A stretch of DNA of 64,000 bases from Bacillus pumilus (lineage in GTDB: Bacteria > Bacillota > Bacilli > Bacillales > Bacillaceae): positions 248,001 through 312,000 of the forward strand of contig MKZN01000001.1 in the NCBI GenBank assembly GCA_001938995.1. The letters run 5' to 3'. A program made the position numbers and the translations under genes. Shown here in pieces: positions 48,011 to 58,242 of this stretch; the stretch's first letter is position 1, and every line of letters begins with the position of its first letter. The notes below the pieces were generated by a model that saw nothing but the letters and a program-made list of their open reading frames with translations, was not told the DNA's origin and ran no database searches.

Positions 48011-48113
48011 ATACGTTTCGATGCTTAGATGCTTTTCGTTCTTTATATATTTTCCTTACTACAGGATAAATCACTGGAGCCCATTTGACCATTTGTTTTA
48101 GCCATTTTTTCAT
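48000..48113 (-). CDS. 37-aa cationic small protein
   Basis: Reads [20 protein letters not shown] then [17 protein letters not shown]. Net charge is strongly positive; residues 1-22 form an amphipathic/hydrophobic helix with tryptophans and a proline. GGGAG lies six bases before the ATG and AAGGAGG a little further up, and the stop codon is in the loop of a strong terminator: gene-like features at both ends. It follows gdhA by 83 bases on the same strand. Function unknown; membrane association is an inference. Confidence 0.65.
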   Translation of the reverse strand: MKKWLKQMVKWAPVIYPVVRKIYKERKASKHRNVSAG

Positions 48114-48196
48114 TTTCTCCCGCGCCTCCTTATTGTCATTCTTACAGGACAATTCCCCATTTTCCTATGAAATAAACAGGTGCGGGAGAGCAGGAA

Positions 48197-50488
<2,292 letters not shown>

Positions 50489-51517
50489 TTGAAGAAAAAG
50501 GTTCCAATGTTAGCTGGTGTGTTAGCGGTTGGTCTCGTGACTTCATTATTTGCACCAAACGGGGAGGCAAAAGCAGAAGCAAAATATCCACAAAACTCTT
50601 CTATTATGGCAAACTTTAATCAGCAAGGATTCTCCACATTAAATGGCGGCACAACAGGCGGCGAGGGCGGTAAAACCGTCACGGTGAAAACGGGAAATGA
50701 ATTATTAGCTGCCCTCAAAAGCAAAGGAACGAACGAAAAATTAAAAATTGTCGTTGACGGGACGATTACACCGTCTAATACGTCTGAAAATAAAATTGAT
50801 GTGAAAGATACAAACAATGTATCGATCGTCGGAAAAGGCACGAATGGTGAATTTAACGGAATTGGCATTAAAGTATGGCGAGCCAATAACGTGATCATCC
50901 GTAACTTGAAAATCCACCATAGTAAAATTGGGGATAAGGATGCCATCGGAATCGAAGGCGGTTCTAAAAACGTATGGGTGGACCACAATGAGCTATACAA
51001 CACATTAAACTCTGGAAAAGATGACTATGATGGCTTATTTGATGTCAAAAAAGACTCTGATTACATCACGTTCTCCTGGAACTATGTACATGACAGCTGG
51101 AAATCAATGCTCATGGGCAGTTCTGATAACGACAACTACAACCGCAAAATCACATTCCACAACAACCGTTTCGAAAATCTGAACTCTCGTGTACCTTCTA
51201 TGCGTTACGGGGAAGGTCATGTGTATAACAACTATTATAAAGGCATCCAAACAACGGCGATTAACTCCCGTATGGGCGCGAAGATGAGAATCGAGCACAA
51301 CGTATTTGAGAATACGAACAATGCAATTGGCAGCTGGGACAGCCGTGAAGTTGGCACATGGCACGTTATCAACAACTCTTTTATTAACAGCATAGGCAGT
51401 CTACCGACATCTTCTACAGGTACGTACAACCCTCCGTATAGCTACTCTTTGCTTAACGTGAACAATGTAAAATCAGAGGTGATCTCAAATACAGGTGTTG
51501 GAAAAGTAAACCCATAA
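50489..51517 (+). CDS. Secreted pectate lyase (PL1 family)
   Basis: 342 aa from the TTG at 50489, six bases after GGAGAGG. Signal peptide about 1-28 ([21 protein letters not shown], ending EAKAEAK). Right-handed beta-helix of family PL1: [21 protein letters not shown] (about 41-61), [45 protein letters not shown] (about 115-158; the vWiDH motif and Ca-binding acids), [30 protein letters not shown] and the catalytic Arg in [11 protein letters not shown]. It cleaves polygalacturonate by beta-elimination. Catabolite control is implied by the cre. Confidence 0.95.
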   Translation: MKKKVPMLAGVLAVGLVTSLFAPNGEAKAEAKYPQNSSIMANFNQQGFSTLNGGTTGGEGGKTVTVKTGNELLAALKSKGTNEKLKIVVDGTITPSNTSENKIDVKDTNNVSIVGKGTNGEFNGIGIKVWRANNVIIRNLKIHHSKIGDKDAIGIEGGSKNVWVDHNELYNTLNSGKDDYDGLFDVKKDSDYITFSWNYVHDSWKSMLMGSSDNDNYNRKITFHNNRFENLNSRVPSMRYGEGHVYNNYYKGIQTTAINSRMGAKMRIEHNVFENTNNAIGSWDSREVGTWHVINNSFINSIGSLPTSSTGTYNPPYSYSLLNVNNVKSEVISNTGVGKVNP

Positions 51518-51534
51518 ACGACAAAACGTTCGGG

Positions 51535-51556
51535 CAGATCACCTGTCCGAACGTCC
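51535..51556. terminator. Terminator shared by pel and the heme locus
   Basis: ACGTTCGG and CCGAACGT form an eight-pair stem (about 51536-51556). TCCTTCTC follows on the plus side and TTTTGTCGTTT on the minus side, so it can serve both converging transcripts. Confidence 0.75.
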
Positions 51557-51634
51557 TTCTCATTCATTTTTTGATCGGTGTGATTTGTGGCAAATCCTTC
51601 ACCCTGCTACATGATGGCGACAACGCTTTGTCAT

Positions 51635-52756
51635 TCAAGCCTTTTTCTGTAAAGCGGGTCTTGTCACTTGCACTTCATAGTACGTAATGTTGTTCTTTAA
51701 TAGTCCTTCAGGTCTTGCTTTTCCATGTGCATGTGCCTCACCAAACGCCTGGCTTTTCGTCCAATTGATAAAATCTTCTTTGCGATTCCAGCGTGTATGA
51801 ATGGTCACTTCATCGTAATCTGTCGTCTGCTGTGTGACCCATACTTCCATGCCTAAAAATCCTTCCATGAACTCTACTTGCCCCTGTTTATTAAACCGCT
51901 TGACGAGGTGTTCTGCACTGCCTTTTTCTACTCTTACTTGGTTATTGACAATGATCATGTGTCTTTCATCTCCCTTTTGTTGTTGGATAGACGCTATCGG
52001 AATAATCAGCGGATGCTCTCCATCTAGATGAACCTCTGCCTGTATCCCAAAAACATCCCTAAAAAAATCCTCTGTTAGTACTTCTTTCGGTGATCCAATT
52101 TGATGCACCTGGCCCCGCTTCATTGCAATGAGCCGGTCACAATATTTTGCCGCCTGCTGTAGGTCATGAAGAACCATCAACACGGTGATGCCGTGCGTCT
52201 GATTCAGCTGTTTGAGCAGCTCTAATAAATCAAGCTGATGGGCGATATCCAAGTAGGTTGTGGGCTCATCTAGAATGATGGTATCTGTCTTCTGAGCGAG
52301 CGCCATCGCAATATATGCCTTCTGCCTCTCCCCGCCTGACAATGTATGCAGTAGCCTATTTTCATTGCTGCGGCTATTTGTCACATCAAGTGCCCACTCA
52401 ATGGCTTCTAGGTCTGTCCTTGAGGTCTTTTTCCAGAGCGGTCGATGCGGGCTACGTCCAAGTGCGACTAGCTCACGCACAGTCATTGATGGTACGGCCG
52501 TTCTTGTCTGCATGAGAACGGCAATCTCTTTTGCAATTTCCTTCGCCGTCATTTTTTGATGCGGAATGTCATGAATGTAAACCGTGCCGCTTTCGATCGA
52601 TGTCAGGCGTGCGACGGCTTTGATAAAAGTCGACTTCCCCGACCCATTTGGTCCAATGATGCCCGTCATACTTCCCTTAGGAACAGCCGCTGAAATAGAA
52701 GTTAGCTGAAAGTTTCCTTGACTGAGGCTCACGTCGTCCATTACAATCACATCCAA
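51635..52756 (-). CDS. Heme-importer ATPase fused to an IsdG-type heme monooxygenase
   Basis: 373 aa, two domains. Residues 1-258 are a FecE/FhuC-type ATPase: Walker A GPNGSGKST (35-43), signature LSGGE (139-143), Walker B ILDEPT (161-166), H-loop His197. Residues about 267-373 are an IsdG/antibiotic-monooxygenase domain: NNQVRVEKGS, RFNKQGQVEFMEGFLGMEVW, and FINWTKSQAFGEAHAHGK. The catalytic Asn-Trp-His triad of IsdG is matched by Asn271/272, Trp332 and His342. TTG start, seven bases from AAGGAGGGG. Last gene of the locus. It should both energise heme import and open the porphyrin to free iron. Confidence 0.93.
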   Translation of the reverse strand: MDVIVMDDVSLSQGNFQLTSISAAVPKGSMTGIIGPNGSGKSTFIKAVARLTSIESGTVYIHDIPHQKMTAKEIAKEIAVLMQTRTAVPSMTVRELVALGRSPHRPLWKKTSRTDLEAIEWALDVTNSRSNENRLLHTLSGGERQKAYIAMALAQKTDTIILDEPTTYLDIAHQLDLLELLKQLNQTHGITVLMVLHDLQQAAKYCDRLIAMKRGQVHQIGSPKEVLTEDFFRDVFGIQAEVHLDGEHPLIIPIASIQQQKGDERHMIIVNNQVRVEKGSAEHLVKRFNKQGQVEFMEGFLGMEVWVTQQTTDYDEVTIHTRWNRKEDFINWTKSQAFGEAHAHGKARPEGLLKNNITYYEVQVTRPALQKKA

Positions 52757-52757
52757 T

Positions 52758-53771
52758 TTAACCCCTCCTTTTCTTTTTTAATAAGTAGAGGAAAAAGGGC
52801 GCGCCGATACAGGCAAGCAATATGCCAACAGGCAATTCAATCGGTGTAAAAAAGACCCGTGCGGCTGTATCTGCAAACACCACGAGTACGGCTCCGCCCA
52901 GCATGGAAATCGGGAGTAAATAGCGGTAGTCATCGCCTATTAAAAGACGGATCAAATGTGGCACCACAAGCCCGACAAACCCAACTAATCCACTGACACT
53001 CACAGCCGCACCAGCTAATAGCGCCGCCAGTGCAATCATTAAAAAGCGGGTCCGCTCGACTCTTACTCCCAAAAGCTGGGCGGATTCATCGCCAAGCAGC
53101 AGAAGGTTCGCCGGCTTCACTGCAAAAAAGCAGAGACATAACCCGATAAGCGCATATGGTGAAACAAACCCAAGATGATGCCAGCTTCTTCCGTTTAATC
53201 CTCCTGATAAAAAAGGCAAGACTGCCTGCACCCGCTCACTATATAGCACCATAAACCCGTTCATGATCGCGCCAAGTAGTGCATTCACCGCCACTCCTGC
53301 CAGGATCAATTTAAGCGGCGAGACCCCTTGATCAAATGACAGGATATACACAACCAACGCCGCTAATAAAGCACCAAGAAATGCGGCTACTGGAAGCAAA
53401 TACGTAAATGCCGGAAAAACAATCATACAGAGTACAGCAGCCAAACCTCCGCCTGCTGTGACCCCAATAATACCGGGATCAGCTAGTGGATTCCGAACGA
53501 CGCCTTGCAAAATAGCGCCAGATGCTGCGAGACACGCCCCGACTATGAAACCAATCAATACACGTGGCAACCGTAAATCCATTACTATTTTTTCATGGAC
53601 GGGCTGGCCCGTTCCTGACAAAACAGAGATGAGATCGGGCATTGTCAATTGCACAGAACCTAGGGCAAGCCCGAAGCACGTTGCCACACATAAAGAGACA
53701 AGCAGTCCGGGAATGAGCCACCTTCGCCTCGTCTGTCTTTTTTGAAAGTCTAGTCCTATGTTCATCTTCAT
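52758..53771 (-). CDS. FecCD-family heme/siderophore permease (importer 2)
   Basis: 337 aa with about ten membrane segments. FecCD hallmarks: LRLPRVLIGFIVGACLAASGAILQGVVRNPLADPGIIGVTAGGGLAAV (about 67-114), NGRSWHHLGFVSPYAL, and GLVGFVGLVVPHLIRLLIGDDYR (about 264-286). The ATG overlaps the end of the binding-protein gene, and the ATPase-IsdG gene begins just after its stop, so the three form one importer. Confidence 0.94.
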   Translation of the reverse strand: MKMNIGLDFQKRQTRRRWLIPGLLVSLCVATCFGLALGSVQLTMPDLISVLSGTGQPVHEKIVMDLRLPRVLIGFIVGACLAASGAILQGVVRNPLADPGIIGVTAGGGLAAVLCMIVFPAFTYLLPVAAFLGALLAALVVYILSFDQGVSPLKLILAGVAVNALLGAIMNGFMVLYSERVQAVLPFLSGGLNGRSWHHLGFVSPYALIGLCLCFFAVKPANLLLLGDESAQLLGVRVERTRFLMIALAALLAGAAVSVSGLVGFVGLVVPHLIRLLIGDDYRYLLPISMLGGAVLVVFADTAARVFFTPIELPVGILLACIGAPFFLYLLKKKRRG

Positions 53772-54706
53772 GACGACAATCGCTTCAATTTCTTCTCAAG
53801 TACATCAATCGCCTTGATGACGTCTGCACCTGGATTGGTACCAAACAAATCGCTTGGCAAAATGTGCACATGTCCATTTCTAACAGCTGAGACATCATGC
53901 CACGCCGCATTTTGTTTCATTTCGCTCATAAAGCCCGCTTTCACATCTTCAGGATTACTGTGTGTCATCAGCAAAATAAGATCGGGATCAGCTTCGATCA
54001 CTTTTTCTGCATTGATTTGCGCATATTGTGGAAAGGCTTCTAGTGCCGGTTCATCCTCGGCAATGTTCACACCCCCAGCTATATCTAATAAATTCCCACT
54101 TAAGGAATTTGGAAGTGCCGCCATGTATGTCCCTGGCGCACCATACACAACAAGTGTCCTCACTTTTTCCTTAGGGTGATGGACCTGTTTTTGACGTTGG
54201 TCGATTTGATCATTCAGTGCTTTTGCCTTCTGCTGCTTGCCTAGCATCTCTCCAAATAATGTGATTTGGTGCTGGATATCCTTTACTGAATTGGCGCTTG
54301 TCAATAGAAGTTGCGAACCCATTCCTTCTATTGTAGAGATATCCTTACTGTTTAATTGTTCATTCCCTAAGACAATATCCGGTCTTAGGCTCGTGATCAG
54401 CTCTACATCATATTGATGCGTTGTTCCAATTGCTTGTATGGATTCTGCTTTTTGTAAAGAGTCTGGTAACTGGGCAGATGGACGGCCGACAACCTCACCG
54501 CCTAGGGCATAAATGATGCTCATCTCTCCCGTAGACAAAGCGACAATCCGTTGAGGTGACTCATGAAATGACAAGGTTCTGCCGGCAAAATCTTTGACGT
54601 TTAACGCTCCTTGTTTGCTTTCTTTATCTACCGTTGCTGATTGACTGCACCCGCCGAGAAATAGCATCAAGCCAAGTCCCGTCACGATCACATGTAAGAA
54701 TTTCAA
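53768..54706 (-). CDS. Heme-type substrate-binding lipoprotein (importer 2)
   Basis: 312 aa. Signal and lipobox LGGC (Cys20), then a class III (BtuF/IsdE-like) binding protein: FAGRTLSFHESPQRIVALSTGEMSIIYALGGEVVGRP (about 40-76), TSLRPDIVLGNEQ, and a long helix EMLGKQQKAKALNDQIDQRQKQ linking two lobes. TTG start behind AAAGGAGAG. Named heme-type by context; a siderophore cannot be ruled out. Confidence 0.9.
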   Translation of the reverse strand: MKFLHVIVTGLGLMLFLGGCSQSATVDKESKQGALNVKDFAGRTLSFHESPQRIVALSTGEMSIIYALGGEVVGRPSAQLPDSLQKAESIQAIGTTHQYDVELITSLRPDIVLGNEQLNSKDISTIEGMGSQLLLTSANSVKDIQHQITLFGEMLGKQQKAKALNDQIDQRQKQVHHPKEKVRTLVVYGAPGTYMAALPNSLSGNLLDIAGGVNIAEDEPALEAFPQYAQINAEKVIEADPDLILLMTHSNPEDVKAGFMSEMKQNAAWHDVSAVRNGHVHILPSDLFGTNPGADVIKAIDVLEKKLKRLSS

Positions 54707-54724
54707 CCGTCTGTCTCTCCTTTT

Positions 54725-55477
54725 CTATTGAACTTCCTTTAGCTTTGCCTGAACCACGAGACGCCCGCTTTTAGGTGCAAGGACATGGTCACAGGTTGAT
54801 AAGGTGAGGATCAGGTCGTCTGTGGATACGTCTGTCTTTGTTTGATAGATTGATTTTTTGCGTACTGCTTGCAAGTAGTGCGCATATTCGCCTAGATCAC
54901 GGAAATCGGTTTGAATATAATCAAAATCCACCGTCGTTTCATACACCGCAAAGATTTCTGCTTCATAACTGTGATACAGCGTATCGTACTGAAATGTCTG
55001 ATGGTCTATGAAGAAATCCTGTTTCAAGTAGTTTGTGAGCCCAGCGAACATCGATCCATCTCTCATCCGATGACCGTACACCACGGTATTAGGACTTTCA
55101 TGCAAGACATCGTTTCGATAATCCATAAAGATACTTCCTGCGCGGGTGTCATTCTTCAAATAATTGCGTGTTAGATAAAATGCATTGTCATGCGATTGAA
55201 CAATCGGATACTGAATCATCGTGTCTTTCATATGGATCCAGCCGATCATATCGTCATTCACCTTCCGCAGCTCATCAAATGACGAACGGATTTCTCCGGA
55301 TTCCCGTGTCTTCTCCATCTCTTTCTCTTGTCCATACATCTTCTGCGCTTGTGCAAGCACCTGTCGATTTTGATCATCACCAAGCAATTCCAAGCCGATG
55401 GCTAACCCGCTCGAAATAAACAAACCTAAACATATGATTGTCAGCATGTGTTGCCTCAGCCGTTTTCCTTGTTTCAC
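54725..55477 (-). CDS. srtB: Class B sortase
   Basis: 250 aa. N-terminal membrane anchor (about 10-30), long helix rich in Glu/Lys, then the sortase fold. Catalytic residues: His in NTVVYGHRMRDGSMFAGL (about 133-150), Cys in ILTLSTCDH (about 224-232; TLSTC signature) and Arg in GRLVVQAKL (about 238-246). Class B enzymes attach heme proteins with NPxTx motifs to the wall; the two NEAT proteins upstream end in NPQTG and NPITG. GTG start. Confidence 0.95.
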   Translation of the reverse strand: MKQGKRLRQHMLTIICLGLFISSGLAIGLELLGDDQNRQVLAQAQKMYGQEKEMEKTRESGEIRSSFDELRKVNDDMIGWIHMKDTMIQYPIVQSHDNAFYLTRNYLKNDTRAGSIFMDYRNDVLHESPNTVVYGHRMRDGSMFAGLTNYLKQDFFIDHQTFQYDTLYHSYEAEIFAVYETTVDFDYIQTDFRDLGEYAHYLQAVRKKSIYQTKTDVSTDDLILTLSTCDHVLAPKSGRLVVQAKLKEVQ

Positions 55478-55504
55478 ACTGTCTCACCTGCTTTTTGACA
55501 AAGC

Positions 55505-56275
55505 TTAGATGCCAACAGGAACAATATACATCCCTGTTTCTGCATCCTGTCTAATCGTTACTGACACATCATAAATGTGCCGGACCATCTCTTCTGTCAG
55601 CACATCATTTGGTGGTCCTTCGCGGATGATGTGTCCATCCTTCATCGCAATGATGACATCGCTATAGCGCACCGCCTGATTCATATCGTGTAGCACCATG
55701 ACAATCGTTAATCCATGCACAATATTTAACTCTCGAATGAGCTCAAGAATGTCGAACTGATAGTAAATATCCAAATAGGTCGTCGGTTCATCTAGGAAAA
55801 GGATCGGTGTTTTTTGCGCAAGAGCCATCGCAATCCACACACGCTGCCGCTCTCCACCTGACAGTGAGGCGAGCGTCACCTTTCGTTTTTCAGTTAGCTT
55901 TGTACTAGACAGCGCCCACTCAATTGCTCTCTCATCCTCTCCCTTGTCACCTCCGCGCATCGTTTGGTACGGCGTTCTGCCGAATGCCACGACCCGTTCG
56001 ATCGTTAAATCTAGCGGCGCTTCATTTTGCTGATGCACGACAGCCAGCTTTCTCGCCAGTTCTTTTGGCTTGAATACATTGAGCTCTTGACCATCTAGTA
56101 GAACCTGACCTTGATCCGGACGATGGTTATTCGCCATTAAGGATAATAGCGTTGATTTCCCTGATCCATTTGGACCGATGATGGTCGTGATTTTCCCTTT
56201 TTCAATACGTGATGTGACCGATTGTACGGTGTCCTTCCGCTGATCGTAGGAAAAAGACACGTCATGAATGTCCAT
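55505..56275 (-). CDS. FecE/FhuC-type heme-importer ATPase (importer 1)
   Basis: 256 aa. Walker A GPNGSGKSTLLSLMANN (about 33-49), signature LSGGERQRVWIAMALAQK (about 138-155), Walker B LFLDEPTTYLDIYYQ (about 160-174), H-loop VLHDMNQAVRYS. Unlike its paralogue at 51635 it ends after the ATPase domain. The ATG overlaps the permease end by 14 bases, with GGAGGGGG upstream. Confidence 0.94.
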   Translation of the reverse strand: MDIHDVSFSYDQRKDTVQSVTSRIEKGKITTIIGPNGSGKSTLLSLMANNHRPDQGQVLLDGQELNVFKPKELARKLAVVHQQNEAPLDLTIERVVAFGRTPYQTMRGGDKGEDERAIEWALSSTKLTEKRKVTLASLSGGERQRVWIAMALAQKTPILFLDEPTTYLDIYYQFDILELIRELNIVHGLTIVMVLHDMNQAVRYSDVIIAMKDGHIIREGPPNDVLTEEMVRHIYDVSVTIRQDAETGMYIVPVGI

Positions 56276-57248
56276 GATTGCGATCCCCCCTCCTTAATAA
56301 AAAGATCAGAAATGGGCCGCCAATGACAGCCATGATGGTAGAGGCAGGAATCTCATTTGGTGCAACGAGCGTTCTCCCCAGCGTATCAGCTGTTAAAATG
56401 AGCAAAGCCCCGCTTAGCGCAGAAAATGGGATCAGGACTCGATGATCTGACCCAACAAGTCTTCTTGAAATATGAGGAATTAACAATCCCACAAATGAGA
56501 TCACACCCGCTACCGCAGCAGTCACTGCTGCCAATAAAACCGCTGTCACTGAAATCAAAAGGCGCATTCTGGTCACACGCATTCCTAAGTTTTTGGCTGT
56601 CTTGTCCTGAAGCGCAAGTAAGTTACACCACCTGCTAAAGAACAGCGCAATCACAAGACCAACGACACCATACACACCAATTAAGCGAACATCTCCCCAT
56701 GTTTTCATCGTCAAATTGGACTGTCCTGACTGATTGATCGTGATATTGAAATAGCTGCAAATGGTGACAAATGCCTCAGCGAGCCCGGTAAACATGGCAT
56801 TGATCGCAATCCCGACCAAAATCATGCGAATCGGGCTTAAACCACCTTTCCACGACAGGACGTAGACGAGAAAACACGCAATTGCCCCGCCTAATAGTGA
56901 GAATATAGGAGAGTAGAAGTAAAATGAGGGGAGTGCTGTAATCGCCATTAAAGAAAAGAAACTAGCACCGGATGAAATTCCAATGACACCCGCATCAGCT
57001 AATGGATTTCTCATGACCGACTGTAGCAGCACACCCGATACTGATAAGGCAGCCCCCGTAAACATGGCTATGAGCATGCGGGGCAGTCTCAAATCTTTAA
57101 TGATTTCTACCTGTGCATGTTGACCGGTGATAAGCCCTTCCAACAATTCAAGCGGAGTGACATGAATGCTCCCAGTGATAGCGGAATAAATAAATACGCC
57201 AGCCAGTAAGAGACTGACCATTAAAAATAGAATCCCTGTTTTTTTCAT
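56262..57248 (-). CDS. FecCD-family heme/siderophore permease (importer 1)
   Basis: 328 aa, about ten membrane segments. KDLRLPRMLIAMFTGAALSVSGVLLQSVMRNPLADAGVIGISSGASFF (about 50-97) and AGVISFVGLLIPHISRRLVGSDHR (about 248-271) are the FecCD motifs. ATG nine bases from AAAGGA. Partner of the ATPase at 55505 and lipoprotein at 57282. Confidence 0.94.
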   Translation of the reverse strand: MKKTGILFLMVSLLLAGVFIYSAITGSIHVTPLELLEGLITGQHAQVEIIKDLRLPRMLIAMFTGAALSVSGVLLQSVMRNPLADAGVIGISSGASFFSLMAITALPSFYFYSPIFSLLGGAIACFLVYVLSWKGGLSPIRMILVGIAINAMFTGLAEAFVTICSYFNITINQSGQSNLTMKTWGDVRLIGVYGVVGLVIALFFSRWCNLLALQDKTAKNLGMRVTRMRLLISVTAVLLAAVTAAVAGVISFVGLLIPHISRRLVGSDHRVLIPFSALSGALLILTADTLGRTLVAPNEIPASTIMAVIGGPFLIFLLRRGDRNHGHS

Positions 57249-57281
57249 CTTGAACGTCCTTTTATCATGTAGATTCGCCGC

Positions 57282-58169
57282 TTATGACGGATACAACATA
57301 CGGGTCAATTCATCTAGTGCCTCAGCTGCCTTTAAATTGCCTGTTGTCCCAAATAAGCTTTCTTCTAAGTCATACACTCGGTCTTGCTGAACTGCTTTAA
57401 AGTGCTTCCAGATGTCATTTGTTTTGAACTCTTGATCGAACATCTTGACGACCTCGTCTGGCATTCCATGTGCGGCGCGGAGAATGATATCTGGATTGGC
57501 TTTTTGTAAATACTCGGTATTAGACGCCAAATACTCCATTTTCTCCCCTTTGGCAATATTGTCTCCTCCTGCGATACGCACAAGATCACCGATATACGAT
57601 TTCTCTGTCGCCACCAAATAACTGCCTGGTACGCCAAGCAAAATCAGAACGGACGGTTTGCTTTTTCCCTTCGTCCTCTTTTGTATGTCTTTCTTTTTTT
57701 GTTCAAAGGCGGACACGATACGTGCGGCTTGTTTCTTTCTGTCATACGTTTCGCCGAGCTTCGTGATCTCGCTTTCCATCTTGTCTAAGCTCTCGAGATT
57801 TAAGTAGGTTGTTGGGACACCTGCTTGTTGAAAAGGTGTTTCTAAATCATATTGAAGGGTCGTGACAGACAGGACGTCTGTCGGTTGAAGTGATTGGATG
57901 ATTTCCATATCCGGGCTCATGGGATTACCGACTTCGGGCAGTCCTTTATATCGAGCTGGTAAGGATTTTTGACTTGTTGGCACACCAACCAGATCCACCT
58001 CAAGGGCATCCATGATCTCAACAGCCGCTACTGTGGTCGCCACAATGCGAGCATTTGGTCCGTCACTATTTTTGCCTTTCGCTGAGCTTTCACTTGTCTG
58101 TGAGCAGCCCGACAAGAGCAAGCACACAAACAAAGCGACGTTCAGGATATATACCATTCGACGCTTCAC
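57282..58169 (-). CDS. IsdE-like heme-binding lipoprotein (importer 1)
   Basis: 295 aa from the GTG at 58167-58169, ten bases after AAGGAGG. Signal with lipobox LLSGC (Cys about 21). Class III binding protein: ARIVATTVAAVEIMDALEVDLVGVPTSQKSLPARYKGLPEVGNPMSPDMEII (about 40-90), with the Met-rich loop VGNPMSPDME like the IsdE heme-ligand segment, and HGMPDEVVKMFDQEF near the end. It would take heme from the NEAT proteins. Confidence 0.92.
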   Translation of the reverse strand: MKRRMVYILNVALFVCLLLSGCSQTSESSAKGKNSDGPNARIVATTVAAVEIMDALEVDLVGVPTSQKSLPARYKGLPEVGNPMSPDMEIIQSLQPTDVLSVTTLQYDLETPFQQAGVPTTYLNLESLDKMESEITKLGETYDRKKQAARIVSAFEQKKKDIQKRTKGKSKPSVLILLGVPGSYLVATEKSYIGDLVRIAGGDNIAKGEKMEYLASNTEYLQKANPDIILRAAHGMPDEVVKMFDQEFKTNDIWKHFKAVQQDRVYDLEESLFGTTGNLKAAEALDELTRMLYPS

Positions 58170-58242
58170 AAAACAGAAGCCTCCTTTCGAAAAAAGAGAG
58201 TGGATGCGCCAGGGTTCGGCGCATCTCACAATCATATAGAGC

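Noticed and set aside
52758-57248. Recent tandem duplication of the two FecCD importers
   Set aside because: The two sets share family motifs but differ throughout, and one ATPase is fused; they are old paralogues.
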